NCBI RefSeq assembly: GCF_014699005.1
Contig: NZ_JACWZY010000013.1
Span: 1 to 64,000, forward strand
Reading direction: 5' to 3'
Source: Spirosoma profusum
Lineage (GTDB): Bacteria; Bacteroidota; Bacteroidia; Cytophagales; Spirosomataceae
DNA length: 64,000 nt
How positions within the stretch are numbered: the stretch's first letter is position 1; each line of letters starts with the position of its first letter. Position numbers and translations under genes: made by a program. The notes under the pieces were generated by a model that did not search any database, was not told the DNA's origin, and saw nothing but the letters and a program-made list of their open reading frames with translations. Positions 52,947-61,546 of this stretch are shown here, in pieces.

Positions 52947-54329
52947 ATGGACAAGCTCGCCACAATCCGATTCTTGCTGTTTTGCAGTCTCGCTCTATTT
53001 CCCGGCATTTTGCTGGCGCAAACTAATTTGTTTATTACTTCTCCAGGTTCAAACACACCTGGTGCAAATAACGTGGTGGTTGGCATTGGTGCCAGTAATA
53101 CCACGCTGACCGGAAGTGCCAATACGATTATTGGACGGAATGCAGGCACTAGTTTAACAACGGGTAATAACAATGTTTTTATTGGCATAGCAGCCGGCGC
53201 GGTTAACACGAGTGCTGTTCTGAATACGTTTGTCGGAAGCCAGGCTGGGAATAAGAATACTCATGGTGGTAACAATACGTTCCTAGGCGGGCAGGCAGGT
53301 TTTGACAATACTTTAGGGCATAGTAACACCTTTATAGGAAACGACGCAGGGCATGAAAACACAACTGGCAACCACAATACGTTCGTAGGATTATCGGCAG
53401 GTAGTTCCAGTACAATAGCTAGCAATAATTCGTTTTTTGGGAGTAGTGCCGGGGAGAATAATACAACCGGCACCAACAATGTCTTTGTCGGCGTCCAGAC
53501 CGGCGGGAACAACACGAGTGCTAATCAGAATACCTTTATTGGAAGTCAGGCCGGATTTGATAATACCACTGGCGCCAACAATTTGTTCCTTGGCTATCAG
53601 ACGGCTCATAATAATACTACTGGGCAAAATAATGTCGTCGTTGGTCCTCAATCAGGTACAATTATTACTACGGGCAGTAACAACGTACTGCTGGGAGCAA
53701 ATACCCAAACTACCAGTGCTATTCTTCAGAATGCGGTAGCCATCGGCACCAATGCCCGGGTGGCCTTGAATAATGCCATCGTGCTGGGCGACGTCACCAA
53801 CACCAGTATAGCGGTGGGTATCGGCACCGATTCACCCCAGTTTCCCCTGGATGTACGAGGCACCATCAATCTACGTAACAGCGGTATCATCAAGTTTAGT
53901 CATCTGCTTAATCCCAGTCTGCGCAATGGGTACACCGACCGTTTTCTGACGGTCAATGAAAAGGGCGAAACGGTACTGGCTCGCTATCAGTTACGTATTG
54001 ATAATGAGAAAGAATGGAGTGATAAAGTGTTTTCTGCTACGTATCGGCTTCGCCCGTTGACCGACGTAGCAACTTATGTGCGCCAGCATGGTCATTTACC
54101 GGGCGTACCGTCGGCGGGAGAGGTGGTTCGGGAAGGGATCGACTTGACCAAACTGAATGCTACGTTGCTGGAAAAAATCGAGGAATTGACCCTTTACAGC
54201 ATTGAATTGGAGAAAATCAATCAGCAGCAACAGCAACAATTGCAGCAGTTAGAAAAAGGTCGGCGGCAACAACAAACCGAACTTGCTGAACTAAAACAAC
54301 TGGTTAAGCAATTGCTCGATAAAAAATAA
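52947..54329 (+). CDS. Surface protein of about 12 tandem 17-residue units with coiled-coil tail
   Basis: A 460-residue protein counted from the ATG at 52947, which starts a signal peptide ending ILLAQ. About twelve tandem 17-residue units of pattern N-[TV]-F-[IVL]-G-x-x-[AS]-G-x-x-[NT]-T-x-G-x-x cover residues 50-250. The C-terminal EWSDKVFSATYRLRPL, LPGVPSAGEVVREGID and KIEELTLYSIELEK followed by Gln-rich coiled coil (about 390-460) match the 44.6-kb paralogue. Likely a beta-roll stalk anchored at the surface. Confidence 0.85.
   Translation: MDKLATIRFLLFCSLALFPGILLAQTNLFITSPGSNTPGANNVVVGIGASNTTLTGSANTIIGRNAGTSLTTGNNNVFIGIAAGAVNTSAVLNTFVGSQAGNKNTHGGNNTFLGGQAGFDNTLGHSNTFIGNDAGHENTTGNHNTFVGLSAGSSSTIASNNSFFGSSAGENNTTGTNNVFVGVQTGGNNTSANQNTFIGSQAGFDNTTGANNLFLGYQTAHNNTTGQNNVVVGPQSGTIITTGSNNVLLGANTQTTSAILQNAVAIGTNARVALNNAIVLGDVTNTSIAVGIGTDSPQFPLDVRGTINLRNSGIIKFSHLLNPSLRNGYTDRFLTVNEKGETVLARYQLRIDNEKEWSDKVFSATYRLRPLTDVATYVRQHGHLPGVPSAGEVVREGIDLTKLNATLLEKIEELTLYSIELEKINQQQQQQLQQLEKGRRQQQTELAELKQLVKQLLDKK
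53120..53720 (+). repeat. Tandem 51-bp repeats, about 12 units
   Basis: Units encode the NTFxGxxAG repeat of the surface protein in a strict 17-codon period. DNA identity between units is modest, so the array is older or more diverged than the GC-rich part of the array at 44.8-45.7 kb. Confidence 0.8.
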
Positions 54330-54340
54330 AAATCGCTACG

Positions 54341-55252
54341 TTATCGCGCTGCTACGTACTCGTAAACCCATTGCGAGATCGTGGCCAGTATACCGTCAAT
54401 AGCCTCATCGTCTTTAACGTTTTTCGACATGAGAACCAGTACGTATTTACGGCCGTCGGGTAGGAAAACGATACCGGAATCATGCTGAACGCCCGTGATG
54501 GAGCCGGTTTTATGCGCCACTTTTACGTCTTTTGGCAGTTTCGCCGGAATCACGGAGTTTAGTTTCTGAGCGAATAACGTACCAATCATGGCCTGCGAAG
54601 CTTCAGGACTGACAGCTTGTCCGTTGGCAATTTTTTCGAAAATCACCATCAGATCGTAAGCAGTCGTAGTGTTGTTCAGGCCCTGGGCAAACGCTTTTGA
54701 GTCTTCCACGCCCCGACGAACCTGAATGTCACGCGCTCCCAGTTCGCGCATGGTTTGTGTTACGTTCGGTCCACCGACGAGTTCGATAATCAGGTTGGTC
54801 GCCAGATTGCTACTCATGGTAATCATGTCGAAAACTAAATCCGCCAGCGTCCGTTGGCGACCAATTTGTTTGTAGGTAAGCGTATCGCTGTCCCCCGATG
54901 CTTTCAGCGAATACGGACTGCCATCGACAATACTTTTGAAATCGGTTTTGATCAGTATGGAGTCCTTAAGCGACAGTTTACCCTGAACCTGTTGCTTGTA
55001 GACTTCAATCATCACCGGCGTTTTCATGGTGCTGGCCGCATGGAATACTTCCCGTTCGTTCATCAGCAATTCCTGCCCCGTGCTTAAATCTTTGAACGCA
55101 ACGGCATACGTGAACGGATATTTACCAAGTTCCTTCTCAATTTTCGTTCGCAATTCGGCCAAAGTTGGTTTAGATTGGGCGGAGGCTGGCAGCCAGAAAA
55201 CACCTAATATGAACAGTGTTAAAAGAAGACGGAATTGGTGTTTAAAAGACAT
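54341..55252 (-). CDS. Class A beta-lactamase-like serine hydrolase
   Basis: A 303-residue exported enzyme; the ATG at 55252 starts a signal peptide (about 1-26, ending ASAQS); the frame reaches 55312. Catalytic motifs are S74xxK77 (STMK), SSN in place of SDN (MSSNLATNLIIELVGG), the omega-loop acid in RRGVEDSKAF, and K248TG (HKTGSITG). The usual Asn after Glu in ExxLN is not seen. So it belongs to the class A fold, but activity on beta-lactams is not assured. Confidence 0.85.
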   Translation of the reverse strand: MSFKHQFRLLLTLFILGVFWLPASAQSKPTLAELRTKIEKELGKYPFTYAVAFKDLSTGQELLMNEREVFHAASTMKTPVMIEVYKQQVQGKLSLKDSILIKTDFKSIVDGSPYSLKASGDSDTLTYKQIGRQRTLADLVFDMITMSSNLATNLIIELVGGPNVTQTMRELGARDIQVRRGVEDSKAFAQGLNNTTTAYDLMVIFEKIANGQAVSPEASQAMIGTLFAQKLNSVIPAKLPKDVKVAHKTGSITGVQHDSGIVFLPDGRKYVLVLMSKNVKDDEAIDGILATISQWVYEYVAAR

Positions 55253-55305
55253 GCTGGCAGGTGATATGAATGATGTCCCAAAAATTAGACAATTTGGATG
55301 GAAAC

Positions 55306-56058
55306 TTACCAAATTTTACCAACCACTACGTTGATAAACGCATTGATAACCACCGCCATTCCGAAAGACGTAGCAACTGAGAATTCGGGCAACCAGTGGG
55401 CTTGTAAATACAGGAACGTAGTGAATCCGAGCAAACCCATCACCAGTCCGCGCAACGTAACGATGGCCGCGTTACTGCCCTGAAGCGTGTGCGAAAAAAT
55501 GGCGAGCACAGACGTCAGAATGGGGAACGGCGTGAGAATACCGCTCCAGTTTGGACCTAGTACATGAGCCAAACCGGTAATAATCAAGACAAACAACGTA
55601 GCAACGCCCATGCGGATGGGAATGTCGAATGGCAAGCGACGACCATCAGCGGGCGGAGCCGTTGGGGAGGGGAATAGGTATAGGGTCAGCACTACGTAGC
55701 TCAGGACAAGTACATAGCTCAACATTAAATTGAGCCGTAGGTAATCGAAAACGACCGCCGTTAGCGTGTACAATACGTAAGCAATGAGGAGCGTCGGTAG
55801 CCAGGTGAATTTTCGGGCGAAAATGGCATAACTCAGGCAGAACGTAATCAAGGCCATAATGCCTGTCATTGATCCCTGTATCGACTGAATACCAAAAGCT
55901 TTGCCCTGTTCCAGAATAAAAAACAGCAGAATGGCGCCAGCTACCCAGGGCATACTTCCAATCAGCCCCCCAATTTTTCCACCCCACTTTCGAATGGCAA
56001 GTGTCACCAGTGCAACAATCGTTGGGATCAGGGTAAGCTTGAGCAGAAGCAGGTTCAT
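55306..56058 (-). CDS. Integral membrane protein of about eight helices
   Basis: A 250-residue protein counted from the ATG at 56058, where a hydrophobic helix begins; the frame reaches 56109. Loops are short with a conserved-looking IRKWGGKIGGLIGSMPWVAGA after helix 1 and GPNWSGILTPFPILTSVLAIF near the C-terminus, a pattern like small permeases. Family not recognised. It lies upstream of the serine hydrolase on the same strand with a 53-bp gap. Confidence 0.65.
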   Translation of the reverse strand: MNLLLLKLTLIPTIVALVTLAIRKWGGKIGGLIGSMPWVAGAILLFFILEQGKAFGIQSIQGSMTGIMALITFCLSYAIFARKFTWLPTLLIAYVLYTLTAVVFDYLRLNLMLSYVLVLSYVVLTLYLFPSPTAPPADGRRLPFDIPIRMGVATLFVLIITGLAHVLGPNWSGILTPFPILTSVLAIFSHTLQGSNAAIVTLRGLVMGLLGFTTFLYLQAHWLPEFSVATSFGMAVVINAFINVVVGKIW

Positions 56059-56136
56059 GCGTAATGGATAGGTAATGAAGCCGCAAATTAGCCTGAAATG
56101 AGGAATCAACTACGTTAAATCTGGATGGTTTGTGTA

Positions 56137-56240
56137 GTGCTTTTTTTTGTCATCCTGAGGCACGAAGGACCTTAAAACACCCTAAGTTGAGAGTAAAGAT
56201 GCTTTAAGATCCTTCGTACCTCAGGATGACAAAAAAGCAC
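56137..56240. repeat. Palindromic dispersed repeat, copy 5 (divergent subtype)
   Basis: Left part from 56137 (GTGCTTTTTTTTGTCATCCT) and right part to 56240 (CAGGATGACAAAAAAGCAC) pair with few mismatches. The core is TCATCCTGAGGCACGAAGGA instead of the TGCTGACGAAGGAAGC of the other copies. Between two leftward genes. Confidence 0.82.
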
Positions 56241-56269
56241 AAATCAACCCCAAATTGAATGGAACTGGT

Positions 56270-57571
56270 TTAGTCAATTGAGGGTACGGAAGTAATCGAG
56301 TGAGGTCGGATAAGTCGCCCGAATTTATGCTGGCTATCGTAAGCCAGTCCCAGCCCAACACTGGAAAGTTTGTTTTCGTCGGCGATGGCCGCATTAGGGA
56401 AAAGCTGTTTAAACGCATCCTGAATGGAACGTACTTCAGTGGTGCCCCCAGTGAGAATAACCAAATCGATGGCTTTATTTGTAACACCCGCATCCTGAAG
56501 ACATTGCCGCGCTGAGGCCGTAATTTTTTCTACATCTTCCTGAATAGACTGGTCGAAAATCGTGCGTTGAATCGAGATAAAAAAATCGTCTTCAATGAAC
56601 GCAAAGGCTGCTTTGTATTCATACTGCGATGTAAGCGCAATTTTAGCATCTTCAGCGGCCGCCAACAGCGAATGTCCAGTTTCGTCTTCCAGCACCTGCA
56701 GGAGCCGTCGATATCGTTTTTTATCGTGCGACTGATGGAGCAACTGCCTGACCTGCATCAGCATTTTAGGCGTATACAGAAAGTTAACTTTACTCCACTC
56801 GGCCAGGTCGTGATACGGTTTCAGGGGCACTTCCAGCCCCTTGTCGCCATACGTACTGCGGTAACCCAGTTCGGGCATGATTGCTGCCAGACTTAGCTGC
56901 TTGTCAAAATCATTACCGCCGACCCGGACGCCCGTATTGGCCAGAATATCGGAAGAACGGTCGGGCTTATGCGTGTTGGCCCCTGAGAGTTTAATGACGG
57001 TAAAATCGGACGTACCACCGCCCAGATCGGCCACAATAGCCAGTTTTTCGCTGTTCAACCGAGTTTCGTGGGCGAAAGCAGCCGCGATGGGCTCAAACTG
57101 AAATTCGATATGTTTAAAGCCTATTCGCTGCGCAATTGCTTTCAATTCGTCCTGAGCACGGGCATCGGCTTCCAGATCGTTGTCGACAAAGTGAACCGGA
57201 CGGCCCATCACCACATGTTCGATATCCTCTCCCGCCATCAGGTCAGCTTTCGCCTTCACCTGCCTTAAAAAGGCCGTAATGATGGTCGAAAAATTCATGG
57301 ACGTACCGTTCACCAACGTACCGTGTTTCATCAGCGACGTACCCAGCACCCGTTTTAAACTCCGCATAAAACGACCTTCCTGCCGGTCGAAGAAGAGATT
57401 GACTGCCGCTCGGCCATAATAAGCGTTGTTGTCGCTACGTCGGAAAAAGATAGCACTTGGAATCGTTACGTTCCCATTTTCGACCGGTACCAGACTAATG
57501 TCGCCGTGGTTATCAATAGCCACACTTGTATTCGATGTCCCGAAATCGATTCCGCAGGAAATTGTTGCCAT
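56270..57571 (-). CDS. Hsp70-family (YegD-like) ATPase
   Basis: A 433-residue protein counted from the ATG at 57571, which starts the nucleotide-binding strand ATISCGIDFGTSNTSVAI. Further Hsp70-type blocks are AIVADLGGGTSDFTVIKL (about 190-207) and DLVILTGGTTEVRSI (about 385-400). It has no substrate-binding domain and ends soon after the ATPase fold, as in YegD-like proteins. Client and function unknown. Single gene. Confidence 0.87.
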   Translation of the reverse strand: MATISCGIDFGTSNTSVAIDNHGDISLVPVENGNVTIPSAIFFRRSDNNAYYGRAAVNLFFDRQEGRFMRSLKRVLGTSLMKHGTLVNGTSMNFSTIITAFLRQVKAKADLMAGEDIEHVVMGRPVHFVDNDLEADARAQDELKAIAQRIGFKHIEFQFEPIAAAFAHETRLNSEKLAIVADLGGGTSDFTVIKLSGANTHKPDRSSDILANTGVRVGGNDFDKQLSLAAIMPELGYRSTYGDKGLEVPLKPYHDLAEWSKVNFLYTPKMLMQVRQLLHQSHDKKRYRRLLQVLEDETGHSLLAAAEDAKIALTSQYEYKAAFAFIEDDFFISIQRTIFDQSIQEDVEKITASARQCLQDAGVTNKAIDLVILTGGTTEVRSIQDAFKQLFPNAAIADENKLSSVGLGLAYDSQHKFGRLIRPHSITSVPSID

Positions 57572-57768
57572 TTCAGTTATAGCCAGATACGTACCAGCAG
57601 CTTTAGTAGGCCACAAAAGCCCGGTTTCTAATGCAAAAAGGGCGCAAATTTACACGTAATAATGGATTTAATGGCTTTTCTCAGATCGTAAAAACACGTG
57701 TTTCATTGCTCCGACTACTCGTTACGTTCCCATTTACCATTATCTATTTTACACAATTCATTAAAAAA

Positions 57769-57791
57769 GGCAGCCACGTAACGCGGCTGCC
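57769..57791 (-). terminator. Terminator of the TIM-barrel isomerase gene
   Basis: GGCAGCC and GGCTGCC arms enclose a 9-nt loop, with an A-run on the left (T-run on the minus strand). It lies 35 bp beyond the stop of the leftward gene ending at 57826. Confidence 0.7.
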
Positions 57792-57825
57792 CAAACAAGT
57801 GCACGGTAGGTAAAGACGTTCAAAA

Positions 57826-58689
57826 TTACTCCTTCAAGCTCTTAATATATGCTATGCTTTTGGGCATTTGCTCATATTCTTTATTGCTCTCGTCTTCAAT
57901 GTAATAATGTTTGATTCCCGCTTTTTTCGCCAGACGTAGTATTTCGGGAATATTAACCTGTCCTTCGCCCAGTGGTACGTCGTTTTCGGGAGGAGTGCCG
58001 CCCGTTAAATCACCTTTAACACCTTTTTTGAGGTCTTTCAGGTGCATCAGCTTGTAGCGATTACCGTATTTTTTAAGTAGAGCCACCGGGTCGGCTCCGC
58101 CGTGCTGGGTCCACAGGATATCCATCTCGAACGATACGTAGTCGGGGTTCGTATTCTTGACGATGTAGTCGAACAACGTACCGTCTTCGTGCGGTTGGAA
58201 TTCGTAGCCGTGGTTATGATAACAGAACGTAATACCATTGTCTTTCATGGTTTTACCAATCCGGTTGAAATCTTCAACGGCTTTTTTGGCATTGTCCAGA
58301 TTGAAGCTTCCGCGCTGATGAGGTATCCAGGCGCACATGACGTAGGATGCTCCCAGCGCTTTGGCTTTATTAACGGCATCCATCGGATCTTTGACCAACT
58401 GCTCATAACCTCCGCCTGTTCCCGAAATAGTGATGCCGCGTTCGTTGCACAGCTTTTTAAATTCGGCTTCGGTCATCCCTTTCGGCGCTCCGCCTTCCAT
58501 ATCGGTGATGCCCAGCGCTTTGATGGTATCTAACGTAGCAATGACGTTTTTAGGAAAACTGTTGCGGTAGGTATACGACTGCACGCCAATCGGGAAGGTG
58601 TACAGCGGTTTGCCTTTTTGGGCAAAACTGTCTGTCAGGTTAAGTACGAAAGGCGTTGTCAGGCACAACGCAAGGAGGGTTTTTCTCAT
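57826..58689 (-). CDS. Secreted sugar isomerase/epimerase-type TIM barrel
   Basis: A 287-residue protein with a signal peptide (about 1-23, ending DSFAQ). The AP-endonuclease-2-like TIM barrel has the family blocks GITDMEGG, FCYHNHGYEF, VSFEMDILWTQHGG and YYIEDES, which hold the metal-binding His, Glu and Asp set of xylose-isomerase-like enzymes. Export is typical of a Bacteroidota subgroup that works on keto- or amino-sugars in the periplasm. Substrate not known. Confidence 0.85.
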   Translation of the reverse strand: MRKTLLALCLTTPFVLNLTDSFAQKGKPLYTFPIGVQSYTYRNSFPKNVIATLDTIKALGITDMEGGAPKGMTEAEFKKLCNERGITISGTGGGYEQLVKDPMDAVNKAKALGASYVMCAWIPHQRGSFNLDNAKKAVEDFNRIGKTMKDNGITFCYHNHGYEFQPHEDGTLFDYIVKNTNPDYVSFEMDILWTQHGGADPVALLKKYGNRYKLMHLKDLKKGVKGDLTGGTPPENDVPLGEGQVNIPEILRLAKKAGIKHYYIEDESNKEYEQMPKSIAYIKSLKE

Positions 58690-59054
58690 GGTTATTGGTT
58701 TCCTTATTAGTTGATTCCAGCCGTAACGTACGGTTAGCTGTACGACGTCTGGCAGACCATTGACCTATAAACTACGATAGGCACTTTTTTTACTTAGTGC
58801 TTCGGGCAGTACGTGATCAATATATAAGCTCCAGCCTGGCCCGGTCAACGCTGAGAAACGCTCTGAAATGAATGGATTCGCTTCTTGCCATAATTTTTCT
58901 TACGGCGAGCGTATTTCCGCCAGTTATTTACTTATTGACACTTGTTGTTAGTTCCGATTGGAATGCTGGCTGATGGCATTTCTACCTTTGTTGCGTTCAA
59001 TTACACATAATGATTGAGCATCATTCACAAAACCAATCACAAACAACAAGTACA
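58690..59054. other. 365-bp divergent intergenic region
   Basis: Holds promoters of two divergent genes. A clean -7 box lies on the plus strand (see the entry at 58983). Otherwise I see only A/T-rich tracts and no hairpin or open frame worth naming. Confidence 0.4.
58957..58990 (+). promoter_or_regulatory. Bacteroidota-type promoter of the lipoprotein at 59055
   Basis: TACCTTTG at 58983-58990 matches the -7 consensus TAnnTTTG. An ATTG lies 22 bp upstream (58957-58960) as a -33 candidate. The start codon at 59055 is 65 bp downstream. Confidence 0.5.
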
Positions 59055-59963
59055 ATGAACTCTTTTTTGAAAATTACCACCAGTGCCCTGAGTATCGCTT
59101 TTTGTATCAGTTTAACGTCCTGTGAGAAAGACTCACTACTCTCACCAATGGCCTCGGACGCCAGATCGTCTGATAATTTCAGGGAAGCAGTTACGCCGGT
59201 AATCAACCCGACGATCCCCAAAAAATATACGCTCATCAAAATGGGTGGGTACGAACTAACGTATCAGGCTGACGGCAAGCTGGCTGGCGTGAAAAAGGGT
59301 AATAAATTTACCACCTACGAATACCTGCCCAATCTTTATAAAATAATAGCCCACAGCTGGCAGCCGGTTGGAAATGGTTACGAAGAGTACAGAAAGATCG
59401 TGATTGACCTTTATGGTGGAACGTCGGCTGCCAGGGCCGAAATTTGGGCCAAAAGCAACAATAGCAATGCGCTTTACAAAATTAAGACGCTGGCTTTCAC
59501 CTACGAGAATCATCGCCTGATTAAATGTAATGACGAAGATTCTCCGTACTCCAATAAAAGTACGATCTTCACTTACAATAACGACGGTGATTTAACGTCT
59601 GCTAAAGTTCAAAACTACAATACCGTTTTTTATGTGGATCAGTACACTTATGGTGGCAGCGGCAGCCCGCTAAAGGATTCTCATCCGTATAATCCTCAAT
59701 TCTCATTCTTTGGCGAAGGCGAAGACGAGGGTACAGAATTAATGTTTCTGCCTGTTTTTGGTACGTTTAACAAACATCTTGTCCAGACCGTCAGCCGCAT
59801 CCAGAATGCTCCTTACAAAGTGTTGTTTAACTACGCTTATAAATACGATCTTAACGCCGATGGACACGTAACAGAGCGCGAACGCTGGAACCAGACTATC
59901 AACCAGAAAATCGCAACCGATTTGTATCAATACAAGGTAGAAAACCTGGCTATTAATCCGTAA
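59055..59963 (+). CDS. Lipoprotein of unknown function
   Basis: A 302-residue lipoprotein; the ATG at 59055 starts a signal ending ISLTSC (cysteine about 23). The frame extends left to 59010 in polar sequence. The mature part is beta-rich with YELTYQADGKLAGVKK, FTYNNDGDLTSAKV and YKYDLNADGHVTERERW, a pattern of short strands with Asp/Gly turns found in RHS-like or DUF4595-type proteins. No firm family. Followed by a very long hairpin. Confidence 0.7.
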   Translation: MNSFLKITTSALSIAFCISLTSCEKDSLLSPMASDARSSDNFREAVTPVINPTIPKKYTLIKMGGYELTYQADGKLAGVKKGNKFTTYEYLPNLYKIIAHSWQPVGNGYEEYRKIVIDLYGGTSAARAEIWAKSNNSNALYKIKTLAFTYENHRLIKCNDEDSPYSNKSTIFTYNNDGDLTSAKVQNYNTVFYVDQYTYGGSGSPLKDSHPYNPQFSFFGEGEDEGTELMFLPVFGTFNKHLVQTVSRIQNAPYKVLFNYAYKYDLNADGHVTERERWNQTINQKIATDLYQYKVENLAINP

Positions 59964-59965
59964 AA

Positions 59966-60073
59966 AACGTAATAAAGAGGAAAGGGTATAGGGTTGTAAA
60001 GTTGGCTGACATCGGACTAATAACTGGTGTCAGCCAACTTTTCAACCCTATACCCTTTCCTCTTTATTACGTT
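59966..60073. terminator. Very long hairpin (46-bp arms, one mismatch)
   Basis: Arms 59966-60011 and 60028-60073 pair at 45 of 46 positions around a 16-nt loop. It begins 3 bp after a stop codon and lies between two rightward genes. Far longer than a usual terminator; the outer ends AACGTAATAAAG carry the ACGTA word. Confidence 0.85.
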
Positions 60074-60148
60074 AAAACTTTACAACTCTTAACGTATCAT
60101 TCCTTCATTTTTAGCAGTAGATAGTCGGTATATGTGGCTCTACGTAGC

Positions 60149-61297
60149 ATGGAACGACGGATGTTTATTCAGAACACGAGCTTGCTGGCGGCTGCGTTGG
60201 GAACAACCGGCTCTGATCTGCTGGCGACCCCGCCACAACGTAACGTAGCAAAAAACAAGCTGCCAAAGTGGAAAGGCTTTAACCTGCTGGATTTCTTTTC
60301 GCCCGATCCCGCCAACAGTCGCCCGGCTACAAAAGAAGATTACTTCAAATGGATGCAGGACTGGGGCTTCGACTTTGTGCGTATTCCGATGGCGTATCCA
60401 TCGTATGTCAAATTCGACCGGAGCCGAAATATTACACCCGAAGAAGTATATCAGATTGACCAACAGGCCGTTGATCGGATTGACCAACTGGTAACAACGG
60501 CGCACAAATACAACCTGCACGTCAGTCTGAATCTGCACCGCGCACCCGGCTATTGCGTCAACGCGGGTTTCAACGAACCCTACAATCTCTGGACCGATCA
60601 GGCTGCCCTCGACGCTTTCTGTTTTCACTGGAATATGTGGGCCAAGCGGTATAAGAACGTATCGTCGCAGAAAATCAGCTTCGACCTGCTCAACGAGCCA
60701 AGTATGCGCGCCGATATGAACGACCAGCATTCGAAACGTAGCACGGTGCCGGGCGAGACGTATCGAAAGGTAGCGCAGGCGGCTATGAAAGCGATACGTC
60801 AGGAAAATCCGAAGCATCTGATTATTGCGGATGGCAACGACGTAGGCAGCTCGGTCATTCCCGAACTAGCCGACCTCGATATTGCCCAGAGTTGTCGGGG
60901 CTATAATCCGGGTATTATTTCGCACTACAAAGCCCCCTGGGCCAATAAAGATCCCGACCACCTACCCGAACCCAAATGGCCGGGGCAAGTGGGTGACAAA
61001 TACCTGAGTCGGGCCATGCTCGACAAATTCTACCAGCCCTGGATTGAATTGGTGAACAAAGGAGTTGGCGTACATTGTGGTGAATGCGGCTGCTGGAACA
61101 AAACGCCACATCCCGTATTTCTAGCCTGGTTCAGCGACGTGCTCGACATTCTGACAAGTAATGGAATTGGCTTTGCCCTGTGGGAGTTTGCAGGTTCGTT
61201 CGGCGTACTGGATTCGGGACGTACCGACATAGCCTATGAAGATTGGCACGGCCATAAACTCGACCGTAAATTGCTGGATTTAATTCGGAAAGTGTAG
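60149..61297 (+). CDS. Exported GH5 family glycoside hydrolase
   Basis: A 382-residue retaining endo-beta-glycosidase-type enzyme. The ATG at 60149 starts the Tat-like N-terminus MERRMFIQNTSLLAAALG; the frame begins at 60134. Acid/base E183 lies in DLLNEPS, and the nucleophile E312 lies in VHCGECGCWN, where two Cys flank the Glu. Further blocks are RIPMAYPSY early and LWEFAGSFG near the end. Probably cuts beta-glucan, mannan or related sugars; specificity not clear. Confidence 0.88.
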   Translation: MERRMFIQNTSLLAAALGTTGSDLLATPPQRNVAKNKLPKWKGFNLLDFFSPDPANSRPATKEDYFKWMQDWGFDFVRIPMAYPSYVKFDRSRNITPEEVYQIDQQAVDRIDQLVTTAHKYNLHVSLNLHRAPGYCVNAGFNEPYNLWTDQAALDAFCFHWNMWAKRYKNVSSQKISFDLLNEPSMRADMNDQHSKRSTVPGETYRKVAQAAMKAIRQENPKHLIIADGNDVGSSVIPELADLDIAQSCRGYNPGIISHYKAPWANKDPDHLPEPKWPGQVGDKYLSRAMLDKFYQPWIELVNKGVGVHCGECGCWNKTPHPVFLAWFSDVLDILTSNGIGFALWEFAGSFGVLDSGRTDIAYEDWHGHKLDRKLLDLIRKV

Positions 61298-61546
61298 CTG
61301 GGTTGGGGGTGGTAAAACGGCTTTTAGGATCTAAATAAAATTGTATTCTGCCAAGAGGGCATTAGGATTTTAGTCAAAGTGGTTTATCATGATTTGATCA
61401 TCTGATGCGTTGTTAACAGACATTTAACACATGAATACTTAAAATCAACTAATAGTTATAGTAATCCCCTTTTTGGTACTATATCCTGACTTGAGGTAAG
61501 TAGCTAGTTATCGTAAATTGTGAGCATAACTCAACCCATTATGCTC

